This document shows positions 38,685 through 48,144 of a DNA stretch of 64,000 nt, piece after piece. The DNA comes from Pseudophaeomoniella oleicola (lineage: Eukaryota > Ascomycota > Eurotiomycetes > Phaeomoniellales > Phaeomoniellaceae). Each line of letters begins with the position of its first letter. The stretch's first letter is position 1. The translations under genes and the position numbers were made by a program. The DNA lies in assembly GCA_003868215.1 (NCBI GenBank), contig QWDQ01000018.1:248001-312000 (forward strand). The letters are read 5' to 3'. The notes beneath the pieces were generated by a model. The model saw only the letters and a program-made list of their open reading frames with translations. It was not told the origin of the DNA and searched no databases.

Positions 38685-39426
38685 CTGAAATGGCAGTGAC
38701 CCAGCATACGCACCGATCACTGAGGTTTCAGTCTCTCGGTGTAGTACAAGAAAAACATCGGGACTACGGTGCTATCTGGCGTTGTCCTTGAATTGGACTC
38801 CAAGGATCAAGAAAGCCCGGACCCTTCAGGCATCCATCACAGTTCAATCATCAAGTGACACAAGCTGGATTGTTTTTGGTGGCAACACTAGCCCAGGAGC
38901 CATGATGGGGAAGAAATCGATTCACTGGTCGTCAGGCCTGCCACGTATGTTCTCCATGTTCGGGCCGGTGGTCTGACTGTGGGGCGAAACCATGGGTTGC
39001 TATTCTCTCTCGTCTCTTATCCTTGCAATCCTTTTCTACGTAGTATTCCAGCCATGGGTGATTGATGTGGTTCAACTCATCACGAAAGGTAAGCTACGCT
39101 TCGTGATTTTAGATGCGTGCTGACAGTCGGCATAATCTCGCTATGATAGCTTGTTGTGATCGCTATTGTTACTCCCCCGAGCCTCGATCCTGTACTTCAG
39201 CCAGAGCTATACCCTTTCAATGCTCTTCGATGCTAGTCACTCGATTTCAAGTGTTGACTGCAGCAAATTGGGAGATGGCCATTACACGTCGTTGCCACTA
39301 ATTGCGATCTCGACGCCTGGTGTGCGGAATACATCACTTGAAATCGACAGCTACCCATCCCATCCACTCTCCAATTAGCATTAGAGGAGGCCATCGCCGT
39401 TCTGCCCGGTATCTCCAGTCATGGGC

Positions 39427-42400
39427 TCATTTGTATAGGCTATAGAAAAGCTCAACCCATTGGCTCTGGTTATCAGGTATTCCTGCACCACGAGTCTTCG
39501 CTTTGTCGAGTATGTCTTGCCGAATCTTTGACCTCAAGATTTTGAGGACAAGGATGGTTTTCCAATTCCGCACACAGAATCGTATTCGATTACTGTCTAT
39601 AGTCATTGTGCCTGAAAACAGTTTGCAGTCAGCTTCCCCAATGAGGAGTGCAATCGAAAGCTCATCGATTACGCTCGTCTCGCTCACGGTAAGTCCCCGC
39701 GACTTTGTCTGCACAGTCTCGTAGAATGAAAGCCATTGCACCGTTGGAGCTGCACCCCGGTTAATGGACTGAGGGGAGATCATGACGTTCTGATTAGTAG
39801 AGACATTTCTCCAGCCTTTGCCTTCTCTTCGCACAAGCCTGGGATAGAAGCTTAGTGAAATGGCTGCGTCGATGACAACGTCTTTATCGTTGTTGAAATT
39901 ATAACGCATGGGTACATTGAAGAAATTCCTTCTGCCGCTCCTCGATCGAGACATTTGTAATGCGGTCTTTTCCTCCCTGCTCAGGACGAGTAGCCCAGCA
40001 TCCACAAGGTGAACGAGCAGCTGGATCTTCTGGTCTTCTATGAGAGACAGCGTTTGCCGACTGAGGAAGGCCTTCTGACAAAACGTGGCCCCTTTCCCTT
40101 CCATTTCGGCCCGCTTCCATGCTTCATATGCATTGAAAAGAAGCAGAAGGTCACTGTCGCCCCGTGCAAAAGACTTTCTAACCTGCTCTATAGCAGCTGT
40201 TGCTTTTACCGATGTTATGAAAGGCGACTTGGATGACAGCAGCGCCGCAACAGTTGCCATTACATCCAGACATTGAAAGGAAAGACCGTTAAGGACCAGC
40301 TTTCCCAAGGGTATATCCAGGGGCAGTCTTGCAAGTTGACGTCCGATCGGGGTCAGATCTTCCGTTGGCGTTAGGACCTTCTCTTCTTTCAGAGCTTCGA
40401 TAGCCCGACGGACGTTCTTAGGCGTAGGAGGATCCAAAGCCTCGCTGAGGGATGCTTCAATAGGACCTAGAGCACAGAGCTTCACGCGAAGTATTGTTTC
40501 GGAGAGAGACAGGCGCAAAATCTCTGGGGTGCTGTGATCAGCCATAAGTCGCTCGAATCGATCGCGGGTGTACAATTTTATACAAAGGCCTTCTTGGACA
40601 CGCGCAGCTCGGCCTTGCCTTTGTCTACTCGAAGCCTTGGAGATGAAGGATTCCGTCAAGCGGGAAACTTGACGTCGCTCATCGAAGCGCATAATCTTCT
40701 CTTTTCCTGTATCGATGACTGCTGTGATGTCTGGTATTGTGATACCGGTTTCAGCAATGTTCGTAGCGATTACAATTTTACGCATGCCCTGAGGTGGGAG
40801 TCGGAAGGCCGCTTGCTGATCTTCTGTAGAGACCGTAGAGTGCAAAATGTGGAAAAGCCAGCCGTGCTGGAAAGGAGGATAAGATGTTATAACCTGGTGC
40901 AATCTTCTCATTTCCGCAATGCCAGGCATGAAGATTAAGATCGCTTTCGAGTAGGGGATCAGATCCGGCTGAGTGGTAATAGCTACTACGACTTTAGCAA
41001 TGAATCCGAAATCGATGCGGTACTCATTAAGCCGACGCAGCGTTGCCATTGTCTTCTCACTGTAGCCATGCAAACTTTGTAATTGGCTGTGGATATCAGA
41101 CACGTCTGCATCGTCATCGTTATAAGTGTCATCGTAATCTGGCATGCCAGTCTGCTTTTGGAAGCTTAGCAGGTTGGTAAGCTCTATTGCGTCCTCCAGA
41201 AACATATTGCGGACGGGGAAGAGGCGGCCAGGTACGGTCAATATGGGGCAACCGTTCAGATACGAAGAAAACCGCTCGGCATCTATCGTCGCAGACATAA
41301 GGACAACTTTGAGGTCTGGTCGCCGAGGTAAAAGTCGCCTAAGGACTATGAGAAGAAAGTCGCTGTCGATGTTGCGTTCGTGGACTTCGTCTATCAGCAG
41401 GACGTTAACGTTGGAGAGGTCATCCTGGCGTTCAAGAAGGCGCATTGCCACACCAGTGGTAGCATATGTCAGTCTCGTTGAACTAGACACTTTGCTTTCG
41501 AGTCGGATGGCATAGCCCACGAGCGACCTCGTGGTACCAAGGTCACCCTTATTCTCTCCAAGTTCTTCGCCGACACGAGCTGCCAAAGACATCGCTGAGA
41601 TTCTGCGAGGCTGCGTGCACAGGATCCTGCAATCTTTGCCCGCCGACAGCTCATGCTCCAGTATCAAGGCTGGTGTCTGGGTTGATTTACCGCTTCCAGT
41701 CTCACCGCACAAGATCATCAATTGGTTATTATTGAAGACCTCGAGAAGGTCTGCTTTTTGCTTATACACTGGTAATTGTTCACGAATGCCCAGCATCTGT
41801 TGATATGACGGAGAAGATGCTTTCTGCTGCCATGTGTCTTTAACTCTTGAGAACTGAGAGGCTGCGGTCACTGGCGCGCTCAACCTTGCAGCCTCTGACG
41901 TGACCCCTTCGGATGCTCGCGATTGTTCAGCACGGATGTCCCTTGCTTCAACAACAGCAAGATGTTCCCGAACAGTGCGTCTCAGATGACTCAACCGTTG
42001 TACATCTTGTTCTGAGTCGTAGACGTTCTTACGCTCAATCAAGTCGTTCCAAAAATGTCGCCAGACGGTGGGTAAGCGGACATTGGGTCGCTCCCCTTGC
42101 GATACTCCGGCAAAAAGTATGAATAGTAGAATGGTTGATGTATATGCTTCTGATTGCATTGATGATGGCGTCGCTATCGTCTGCATTGTGACAGACGTCA
42201 GTCGCCGGCCTTGTCGATATATAACTTCTGGTGACAGCATGTCTGCAGGAAAGTCCTGTACTATATCTTTAGACCACGATACCTCTGCTTGGTAGCGATG
42301 AGCATGTAAAGAATTCGACACTTTCTTGAACGTAATTCTGCAACCTGAGTCCCGAGTTTTGCAAGCATCCTCCAAGATTCTGCGTGGACTGGCACCTGAC

Positions 42401-43701
42401 CATTTGCCAAAATCTTGCATCGTAACTTCAGGCCCTGCCTCACCTGTAGTATCAGGGAGTTGATCGCCTAGTTCGAAGAGATTTGAAAGAATGTCTGAGT
42501 CCCCAGCTCCCTCTTCGCCCTCGGCATGGTTCTCTTCCACCGGGAAAGGGTCAGGGGCCGGTCCATCACGTCCTTTCAAGTTCCTTGCTTGCGCTTGACC
42601 AGCCTCAATTTCTAGAGTACGTCGCAGATTCATCCACTCGTAATCTGCTGCTTTGCGGTCGAAAAGAGGGTCCCGTATAATTCGCTCGAGCTTGGCGACT
42701 ATTCTACGTTCTTCACGGCCTAGACTTTTGCTTCGTTCCTCAGCGCTAATCTCTGAAACATTGGGATTACGCAGTGCGAAGAGACGTGACTGGAGGTCAA
42801 GATAATGTTGAATGGACGGGGGGTCACCGTCGTCGTCGTCCTCGCTAGTTGAAATCCCCGATGCTTCGGCCGGCGTCAATGTTGGGGATGACGACTTAGA
42901 AGACGAAGGCGCATTATCCCGTGAAGGTAATTTCACAGATTCGGCCACCTCGCCATCTAACATTTCCTCCTCTTCGCCAGCCAGGGTAGTCGCAGTTTGC
43001 GTACGCTCAAAAGGTGGAAGGTCCTGATCTTTTGAGTTGATAGAATACCAGTATAGAGCTTCTTCTAGACCCCATATATAATCCCGCCCCTGAGCGGTTG
43101 TCCCAGACGTGAGGCAAGTGTGGTCAATCAGATGCTTCACCACAGCATCGATATCCGGGAAATGAAGTGCTTCTAGGGTCTCATACAATGCCCATAGCTT
43201 TAAAGAAAGATCCATTTCCAGTGTCAGGCCAGAAGAAGCTACTGGCCGGGACAGAGGAAGCGCGGGATACGACGGGTCAAGCTTGATGAGTTCCATGGCT
43301 CTGCCAATAGTCTCTTCACCTATGCTTAGAGGGGTGGATTGGAGCCGAAGTAGACGCCTGTCAGTCTCAAGTGTCTTGACCTGCCTTGCTATATCCTTCC
43401 TGATTTTAGACCCTCTGTTTTCAACAGCAAGTCTAATCTCGGAAATGTCAAGATGCTGCTCTAACTGTTCTGGGGTCATCGACGTCGAGGACACACCATG
43501 CCCAGCTTGCTCGGTTGCCTTTACATCACTGCCGGCTATTGAAGTATCCTGAGACTGCTGTGTGTGAGTGCCATTACCGCTCGAATCGTCAACCTGAGGG
43601 TCTGTGATTTCATGTTTAGGCTTCGTTGACGGCACTGAGACTGTGGCAAAGCCTCTGGCAGGATTTGCTGCAGGCTTCTTCTTTTTCTTATTAGGTGCCA
43701 T
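39427..43701 (-). CDS. DEAH-box RNA helicase of the DHX29/DHX57/Ucp12 type
   Basis: Single exon, 1424 aa. The start is the ATG of a Lys-rich N-terminus (MAPNKKKKKPAANPARGFA), usual for this class. The Walker A motif GETGSGKST lies near residue 666, DEVH near 770, SAT (MSATIDAERF) near 802, motif V TNIAETGITIPD near 985 and motif VI QRQGRAARVQ near 1032. HA2/ratchet and OB-fold regions follow (for example ALGPIEASLSEALDPPTPKNV, LARLPLDIPLGKL). The ~650-residue N-terminal extension has a coiled segment (DIARQVKTLETDRRLLRL), acidic stretches and the conserved block DPLFDRKAADYEWMNLRR. In animals DHX29 helps the 40S subunit scan structured leaders, and S. pombe Ucp12 is the closest named fungal relative I recall; the role here is by family analogy. 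Motif VI has Ala-Ala where most DEAH proteins have Ala-Gly. It is divergent from the BRCT gene at 44096 with a ~395-bp shared promoter. Confidence 0.92.
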   Translation of the reverse strand: MAPNKKKKKPAANPARGFATVSVPSTKPKHEITDPQVDDSSGNGTHTQQSQDTSIAGSDVKATEQAGHGVSSTSMTPEQLEQHLDISEIRLAVENRGSKIRKDIARQVKTLETDRRLLRLQSTPLSIGEETIGRAMELIKLDPSYPALPLSRPVASSGLTLEMDLSLKLWALYETLEALHFPDIDAVVKHLIDHTCLTSGTTAQGRDYIWGLEEALYWYSINSKDQDLPPFERTQTATTLAGEEEEMLDGEVAESVKLPSRDNAPSSSKSSSPTLTPAEASGISTSEDDDDGDPPSIQHYLDLQSRLFALRNPNVSEISAEERSKSLGREERRIVAKLERIIRDPLFDRKAADYEWMNLRRTLEIEAGQAQARNLKGRDGPAPDPFPVEENHAEGEEGAGDSDILSNLFELGDQLPDTTGEAGPEVTMQDFGKWSGASPRRILEDACKTRDSGCRITFKKVSNSLHAHRYQAEVSWSKDIVQDFPADMLSPEVIYRQGRRLTSVTMQTIATPSSMQSEAYTSTILLFILFAGVSQGERPNVRLPTVWRHFWNDLIERKNVYDSEQDVQRLSHLRRTVREHLAVVEARDIRAEQSRASEGVTSEAARLSAPVTAASQFSRVKDTWQQKASSPSYQQMLGIREQLPVYKQKADLLEVFNNNQLMILCGETGSGKSTQTPALILEHELSAGKDCRILCTQPRRISAMSLAARVGEELGENKGDLGTTRSLVGYAIRLESKVSSSTRLTYATTGVAMRLLERQDDLSNVNVLLIDEVHERNIDSDFLLIVLRRLLPRRPDLKVVLMSATIDAERFSSYLNGCPILTVPGRLFPVRNMFLEDAIELTNLLSFQKQTGMPDYDDTYNDDDADVSDIHSQLQSLHGYSEKTMATLRRLNEYRIDFGFIAKVVVAITTQPDLIPYSKAILIFMPGIAEMRRLHQVITSYPPFQHGWLFHILHSTVSTEDQQAAFRLPPQGMRKIVIATNIAETGITIPDITAVIDTGKEKIMRFDERRQVSRLTESFISKASSRQRQGRAARVQEGLCIKLYTRDRFERLMADHSTPEILRLSLSETILRVKLCALGPIEASLSEALDPPTPKNVRRAIEALKEEKVLTPTEDLTPIGRQLARLPLDIPLGKLVLNGLSFQCLDVMATVAALLSSKSPFITSVKATAAIEQVRKSFARGDSDLLLLFNAYEAWKRAEMEGKGATFCQKAFLSRQTLSLIEDQKIQLLVHLVDAGLLVLSREEKTALQMSRSRSGRRNFFNVPMRYNFNNDKDVVIDAAISLSFYPRLVRREGKGWRNVSTNQNVMISPQSINRGAAPTVQWLSFYETVQTKSRGLTVSETSVIDELSIALLIGEADCKLFSGTMTIDSNRIRFCVRNWKTILVLKILRSKIRQDILDKAKTRGAGIPDNQSQWVELFYSLYK

Positions 43702-44095
43702 TACACAGGCCGCCTAGAGACAGTGCCGACCTATTGTGGTGGGAGTAGAGGAATTAGAAGTGAAAGAGCAATGTGGGAAGATCATCCCAGAAATAATATT
43801 GAGTCGATGACTCTTGATATGCTTGTCGGGAATTCTTAGTCTTCCCGCTCATCACCGTTGTAAGTAAACAAAGAACAAAGAGACATCATCGATTTACCAT
43901 ACTTTAGTCTCGTAACCGGTCGGTCATTCTTGATTGTCTCCTGCGGTCTGCCGTGAGGAATAATTCCTGTGACTTGTACAGCAGTCTACTTCTAATATCT
44001 AGTAGGAAATTGCTGTTGCATTGCGCCCTCATAGCAATAATTATGAGCTGCATGTCATAAAAATTGTCCGAAGTCTTATGGCGCACAAACCAACC
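43702..44095. promoter_or_regulatory. Divergent promoter between helicase and BRCT genes
   Basis: About 394 bp separate two genes transcribed away from each other, so both promoters and leaders must fit here. No defined binding site could be named. The arrangement suggests possible co-expression, which is inference. Confidence 0.5.
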
Positions 44096-44917
44096 ATGCC
44101 CCATCGAGCACCCCTGCCATCTGCACCTCAACCATCGCGCACCATTTTTGATCCTTTCAATTCGTCTTCCACAGGTCATCAGCGGGCCGACAATCGCTTA
44201 TCCGGCAGCACATCATGGCGAGATTCACGAAGCTTTAAGCTATCTAACCAATTCCGTGATGCCAGTGGCGGTGGTGGCGCCAAACATCTCTCTGATTTAG
44301 TTGGAGCAGGCAGCGAGAATTTCGGTATCGATGGAAGAAAAGAGAATGGGGACTGGGAAGTTGGTGCACCAGGTCTCAGAGAAACAGGGTGGCAGGATGT
44401 ACGGAATCTTTTGAGCAATTCCAACGCAAAGGAGTCAAAAGCCCAGGAATCGAAGGTCGAGCCCAATCCCAGAGGTACTCACGATCTCAGCGAAATCGAT
44501 GGCAGGGCTGTGACTCGCGCAGAACTCTCTCAACGACGCCTCTTCTCTGGATTGACGATCTACATCAACGGCTCGACTGCGCCTCTTGTTAGCGACCACA
44601 AGTTGAAGCATCTATTGGCACAACATGGAGCTAATGTGTCAATCGCATTGGGTAGGCGAACTGTCACACATGTCATCTTGGGGGAAGCCAAAAGCCAAGC
44701 AGGCGCAGCAAAAGGCCTTGCTGCCAGCAAAATCCAAAAAGAGATGACTACAATCGGTGGGAAGAATGTTAAGTACGTCAGCACTCGCTGGGTGTTGGAG
44801 AGCATCAAGGCCGGCAAGAGGTTACCGGAAGCGCAATTCTCTGCTCTCAACCTCAACGGCAAAGGATCCAAGGGTGTCTACGGAATGTTTCAGAAAATGA
44901 AAGATGAAGGATCTTAG
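44096..44917 (+). CDS. Nuclear protein with C-terminal BRCT domain
   Basis: Single exon, 273 aa. In-frame ATGs also occur at 44021 and 44078; I prefer MPHRAPLPSAPQPSRTIFDP because Pezizomycotina relatives start with this pattern. The N-terminal part carries FDPFNSSSTGHQRAD and GSTSWRDSR, then GAGSENFGIDGRKENGDWE, a conserved signature of these fungal proteins as I recall them. The BRCT domain covers roughly residues 150-255: LFSGLTIYINGSTAPLVSD, HKLKHLLAQHGANVSIAL, TVTHVILGE, and the Trp-containing last helix VKYVSTRWVLESIKAGKRLPE. It resembles the Rev1-type BRCT, but the polymerase domain of Rev1 is absent, so this is a stand-alone BRCT protein. BRCT domains bind phosphopeptides or DNA ends; a role in the DNA-damage response is likely but inferred. 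Confidence 0.88.
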   Translation: MPHRAPLPSAPQPSRTIFDPFNSSSTGHQRADNRLSGSTSWRDSRSFKLSNQFRDASGGGGAKHLSDLVGAGSENFGIDGRKENGDWEVGAPGLRETGWQDVRNLLSNSNAKESKAQESKVEPNPRGTHDLSEIDGRAVTRAELSQRRLFSGLTIYINGSTAPLVSDHKLKHLLAQHGANVSIALGRRTVTHVILGEAKSQAGAAKGLAASKIQKEMTTIGGKNVKYVSTRWVLESIKAGKRLPEAQFSALNLNGKGSKGVYGMFQKMKDEGS

Positions 44918-46434
44918 GCTCGAAACGAGGTGACGCCGATGACATCTCGCACAACTATTATCAACAGTAACTGGCGACTAGCATGTCGGCGGCTGTTGTA
45001 CCTTTAGCGACTGCAGTAAGGCTGGAGGATGTGGTCTGTAGCGACAACGAGAAGGGACACTCGAGGGGACAGCCTCTCAGTCTGAGGCCGACGGGTGCCG
45101 ACTTGCTTCGATAAATCACGCTGATATCTCCCCAAAATATCGCATACCAGAGACCTGAAAAGAGAGATCTAGATCTTCCACGGTCCATACAACACCTCCG
45201 ACACTACACGTCCATCATCCTTCAGTCGAACCAAGATCAATCGACCGATAGCTTACTCGAGCAACCTCGATCAACCTCAGTGTCCCTGTCAGCAGCAACA
45301 AGACCGATATTCGCTACCCAACCACCATCCAACTCCCGAGTACTCGCTCATCTGTATCATACACGCAACAGCACGATATACAACCACCAAAATCTTCCCA
45401 AGCACGAGCTTACGAACAGTGTTCATTGAACCGGTTCTACTCAAAACAGTAACCATCAAGCCCGCAAGGGAAACCGTTTAAATAGAACAGAATGGTTCAT
45501 AACTACCTACGTAGTAAAATACTATTTCATCCACCCTCAAAAGGTTAAACTTATCATTAATTTTTTTATCCTAAAATAACATCGTGTACATAGGTAGTAC
45601 ATAAGCCACATAAAAAAACACATGGATACATGGATACATAACATACGTAAAAACTGTTAACAAGTAACAAAAATTTTCATTTGCCTGCCAAAGCTGGCTG
45701 GCTTGGCCGTCGGGCCGCTGGGTATGATTTTTGGTACCTGTGTTGTACTACATACCTTCATATATTGTAGTAGTAGTAGTAGTAGTAGTAGTAGGTAGCG
45801 AAAGTATGATAGGAATTAGAAAGGCATAACTTCGTATCCCGTCGCGCTGGCCCGTCTTCGTTGGGTGCCCTTCTCCTGCTTGATAGTCACCGGAAGTGCG
45901 CTAGGTGGTTGATTCCGCTGTAGACGTGCGGAATGCACGAATTTAGCGCGTATGATGAGGAGCTTGGAACTTGGTGATGAAGGAGGAAGGTGGGAGCAGC
46001 AGGAAGCAGTGTTGTTGGGATTGTTTCCACCGTCGATGATGATGTGGTATGTCGGTCGGTCGGTCGCTTGGAGATTACCGGTTCGACTGGCAGAGAGATA
46101 TCAATGGATGACCGAAAAAGAGCACCTGCTGTGTGCTTCCGTGCGCTCGCGGGTAAAGAAAGACAGCGAGGCGACGAGGATAATGATGCCGCAGCTCAAC
46201 TTTTGGTGCTCACTCTCTTGTTCCTCTCCAAATATTCATCATAATGCCCCTTTACTCCTTTTCCTAAAACCTGATCGTTTTCTCGTTTACATACCCCGGG
46301 ATGGGGTGAGTGACCAGTAGCGTAGATCTGAGTAGCCACTTCCCAATGTAAATTATGCATTATGATACATCTTTCGTTGCCCCAGCCATCTGATTGGCAT
46401 TTTTCAGATTGACGATGAGTTCAAGAAAGTCAAA
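44918..46434. other. Convergent intergenic region
   Basis: Lies between the 3' ends of the BRCT gene (plus) and the membrane-protein gene (minus), so it needs only terminators. No coding frame is supported. Contents are a GTA trinucleotide run at 45767-45793, a partial palindrome (CTACGTAG) at 45507 and an AT-rich part near 45480-45680. Confidence 0.5.
45767..45793. repeat. (GTA)9 microsatellite
   Basis: Nine perfect GTA units in intergenic DNA. Confidence 0.95.
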
Positions 46435-48144
46435 TCAGCCTAATTTTCCTTCCAAGTCGAAAGGATCGCTCCTCGTGCTGCACTGCGTAAATTGGGTGTC
46501 TCTGTTCCCTTGTTTGGAAAGGGCAATACCCACCGGGATATCCGGTAAGCCAACGCCAACATAACCAGCCCCGCTAGCAGTTTTACCCGGGAACCTCCAG
46601 GACATTGTTCTCCTATTACTGTCATCTGGTGATTCATCACGACTTCGTGGGTTGTTGGTGAGCGTTATGGAGGAAGCTGATATAGACGAGTCGACAGAAG
46701 GCCAGCGAGGTTGGGTAAATGAGGCTGTGTATGGCTGATCTAAAATTGCAGAACTGCGGCGTTTAGAAGGAAGGCGTTGGTGTGGATGAGCTTGCGGGCT
46801 GCTAGCATTGTTGGCAGCGGAGAGCCGGCTTGACGTGGTGTACATCGTGAGTGGGTGCCTTGCTGCTTCAGCCGAAGGCAAAACAACTATAGAGCTGTTC
46901 GATGTTTCGACCGTATCGTTACGCTTATGCAAGGGCCTAGAAGCTGGGCCGGTGCCACCGGTGGCCAATGCGGAGGGAGGAATTGGGGGAACGGGGTCGT
47001 TGAATGGGTTTAGCGATTGAATGTCTTCGAAAGTCGGAAGAGGACCCGTTGCTGGAGGGTAGAAAGAAGGCCCCCGACTAGAGTAAGAGTTGGAGGCTAC
47101 TAAGCCGTCGGTTGACCGACGTGAGTGTTGTGTCATCCTGCTTTGTGAAGGGGGTCGGATGCCTCCATTGGTTCGCGACTTCGAGGGCAAGCGAGACGCA
47201 AGTGCATCCTCGATGTCGGCCGTGAGAGAAAATGATCGGGGCCGACTTCGTGGAGACGCTACGATCGGCGGTAAGGGTATCGTATTGTTGATGGATGTCG
47301 GAGGGTCGACGAACGGATTCGTTAGTGGAGCGGGTGTAGATGGGTGTGATGGCGCGCTTGGATTCGTAATGAACAGTTTCCCATTCCCGCCATCTATGGT
47401 AGGGAACCAGTCCTGACTGTCGATATCGTCTCTGGATATCGGACGAAGGGTCTTACCAAGACCCGCAAAAATGCTCTTTCGGCCTCCTTGCTGCCTACTT
47501 GGACTTGGCTTGGGAGCTGGCGCTGCCGACGCATTTGAAAACGGTGATCCTGTAGGCTGATCATCGTCAGTTTGCCCTGATCGCCCCAGCTTGAGCGCGA
47601 TAGCTTTAGTTGCCAGACTCGTCTTTCGCCTGACAGACCAATACAACGCCACCAATGCATTGTTTGAATCATCGTTGAACGATGACTTCTCATCCACCAC
47701 CTGAACTTCTCTCTTTCGCCGCTGCCTCCGCAGCAGAAGATATACTAGAGCCCCAGTTCCAATCAAGATTATCAAGGCCAATATTAACCCTATCACCAAC
47801 CCAACATTGAAATTACTCTTGTCTTTCCGATGTTGATGTAGCCCTCCCGACCCAGTTGCGGTGGGACTTGATACCGGATTAACGCTTGCAGCAGTCCCGA
47901 CATTGACAGTCGTAGTGGGTGAGACTCTACTGCTTGAGGATATTGACACGGGTACCGGACTCAAAGCTGAAGTACTTGCAGGCGAGACTGTGAGTCCTGA
48001 ACCGGTGACTAGATCGGGCAAAGCCGTCGCTCTCGCTGTCGTCGATATCGAGGCAGAGTCTATATCTGTGCTAGACGTTGCCGTACTCCGTTTGACTAGC
48101 GAACACTGCTTGCCATCGATTGTAAATATTGAATTCGCCGCCAT
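46435..48144 (-). CDS. Single-pass membrane protein with Ser/Thr-rich ectodomain
   Basis: Single exon, 569 aa. Residues ~20-100 are Ser/Thr/Val-rich and probably O-glycosylated. One hydrophobic helix follows at ~113-138 (VGLVIGLILALIILIGTG and continuing), directly followed by a basic stop-transfer cluster RRQRRKR. The remaining ~430 residues are a Pro/Ser-rich cytoplasmic tail with SH3-type Pro patches (IPLPPIVASPRSRP, DPVPPIPPSA) and NPF motifs (LTNPFVD, SLNPFND), which in other proteins bind EH domains of endocytic adaptors. The N-terminus MAANSIFTIDGKQCS is not a typical signal peptide, so the helix probably acts as a signal anchor. The layout recalls Mid2/WSC-like wall sensors and a large class of unnamed Pezizomycotina transmembrane proteins, but there is no WSC cysteine domain. 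Function is unknown; a wall-stress or polarity role is only inference. Confidence 0.85.
   Translation of the reverse strand: MAANSIFTIDGKQCSLVKRSTATSSTDIDSASISTTARATALPDLVTGSGLTVSPASTSALSPVPVSISSSSRVSPTTTVNVGTAASVNPVSSPTATGSGGLHQHRKDKSNFNVGLVIGLILALIILIGTGALVYLLLRRQRRKREVQVVDEKSSFNDDSNNALVALYWSVRRKTSLATKAIALKLGRSGQTDDDQPTGSPFSNASAAPAPKPSPSRQQGGRKSIFAGLGKTLRPISRDDIDSQDWFPTIDGGNGKLFITNPSAPSHPSTPAPLTNPFVDPPTSINNTIPLPPIVASPRSRPRSFSLTADIEDALASRLPSKSRTNGGIRPPSQSRMTQHSRRSTDGLVASNSYSSRGPSFYPPATGPLPTFEDIQSLNPFNDPVPPIPPSALATGGTGPASRPLHKRNDTVETSNSSIVVLPSAEAARHPLTMYTTSSRLSAANNASSPQAHPHQRLPSKRRSSAILDQPYTASFTQPRWPSVDSSISASSITLTNNPRSRDESPDDSNRRTMSWRFPGKTASGAGYVGVGLPDIPVGIALSKQGNRDTQFTQCSTRSDPFDLEGKLG

Larger units (their letters stand above)
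30296..39426. other. 9.1-kb gene-poor stretch upstream of stuA
   Basis: No confident gene in about 9 kb, the largest gap in the window. The right-hand neighbour of stuA's ATG (roughly 30296-31900) is likely its promoter and leader; several short frames there on the minus strand could be upstream ORFs but none is individually supported. Palindromes of the TACTACGTAGTA type lie at 32399, 32654 and 37718, with near matches at 32813 and 39036, and a TAGGTACCTA palindrome at 32564. A possible membrane-protein gene at 37593-38684 is listed separately. Simple repeats: CT/TTTC run near 31580-31605, poly-A at 33480-33493 and a TTG/TTA run near 37438-37470. Confidence 0.5.
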
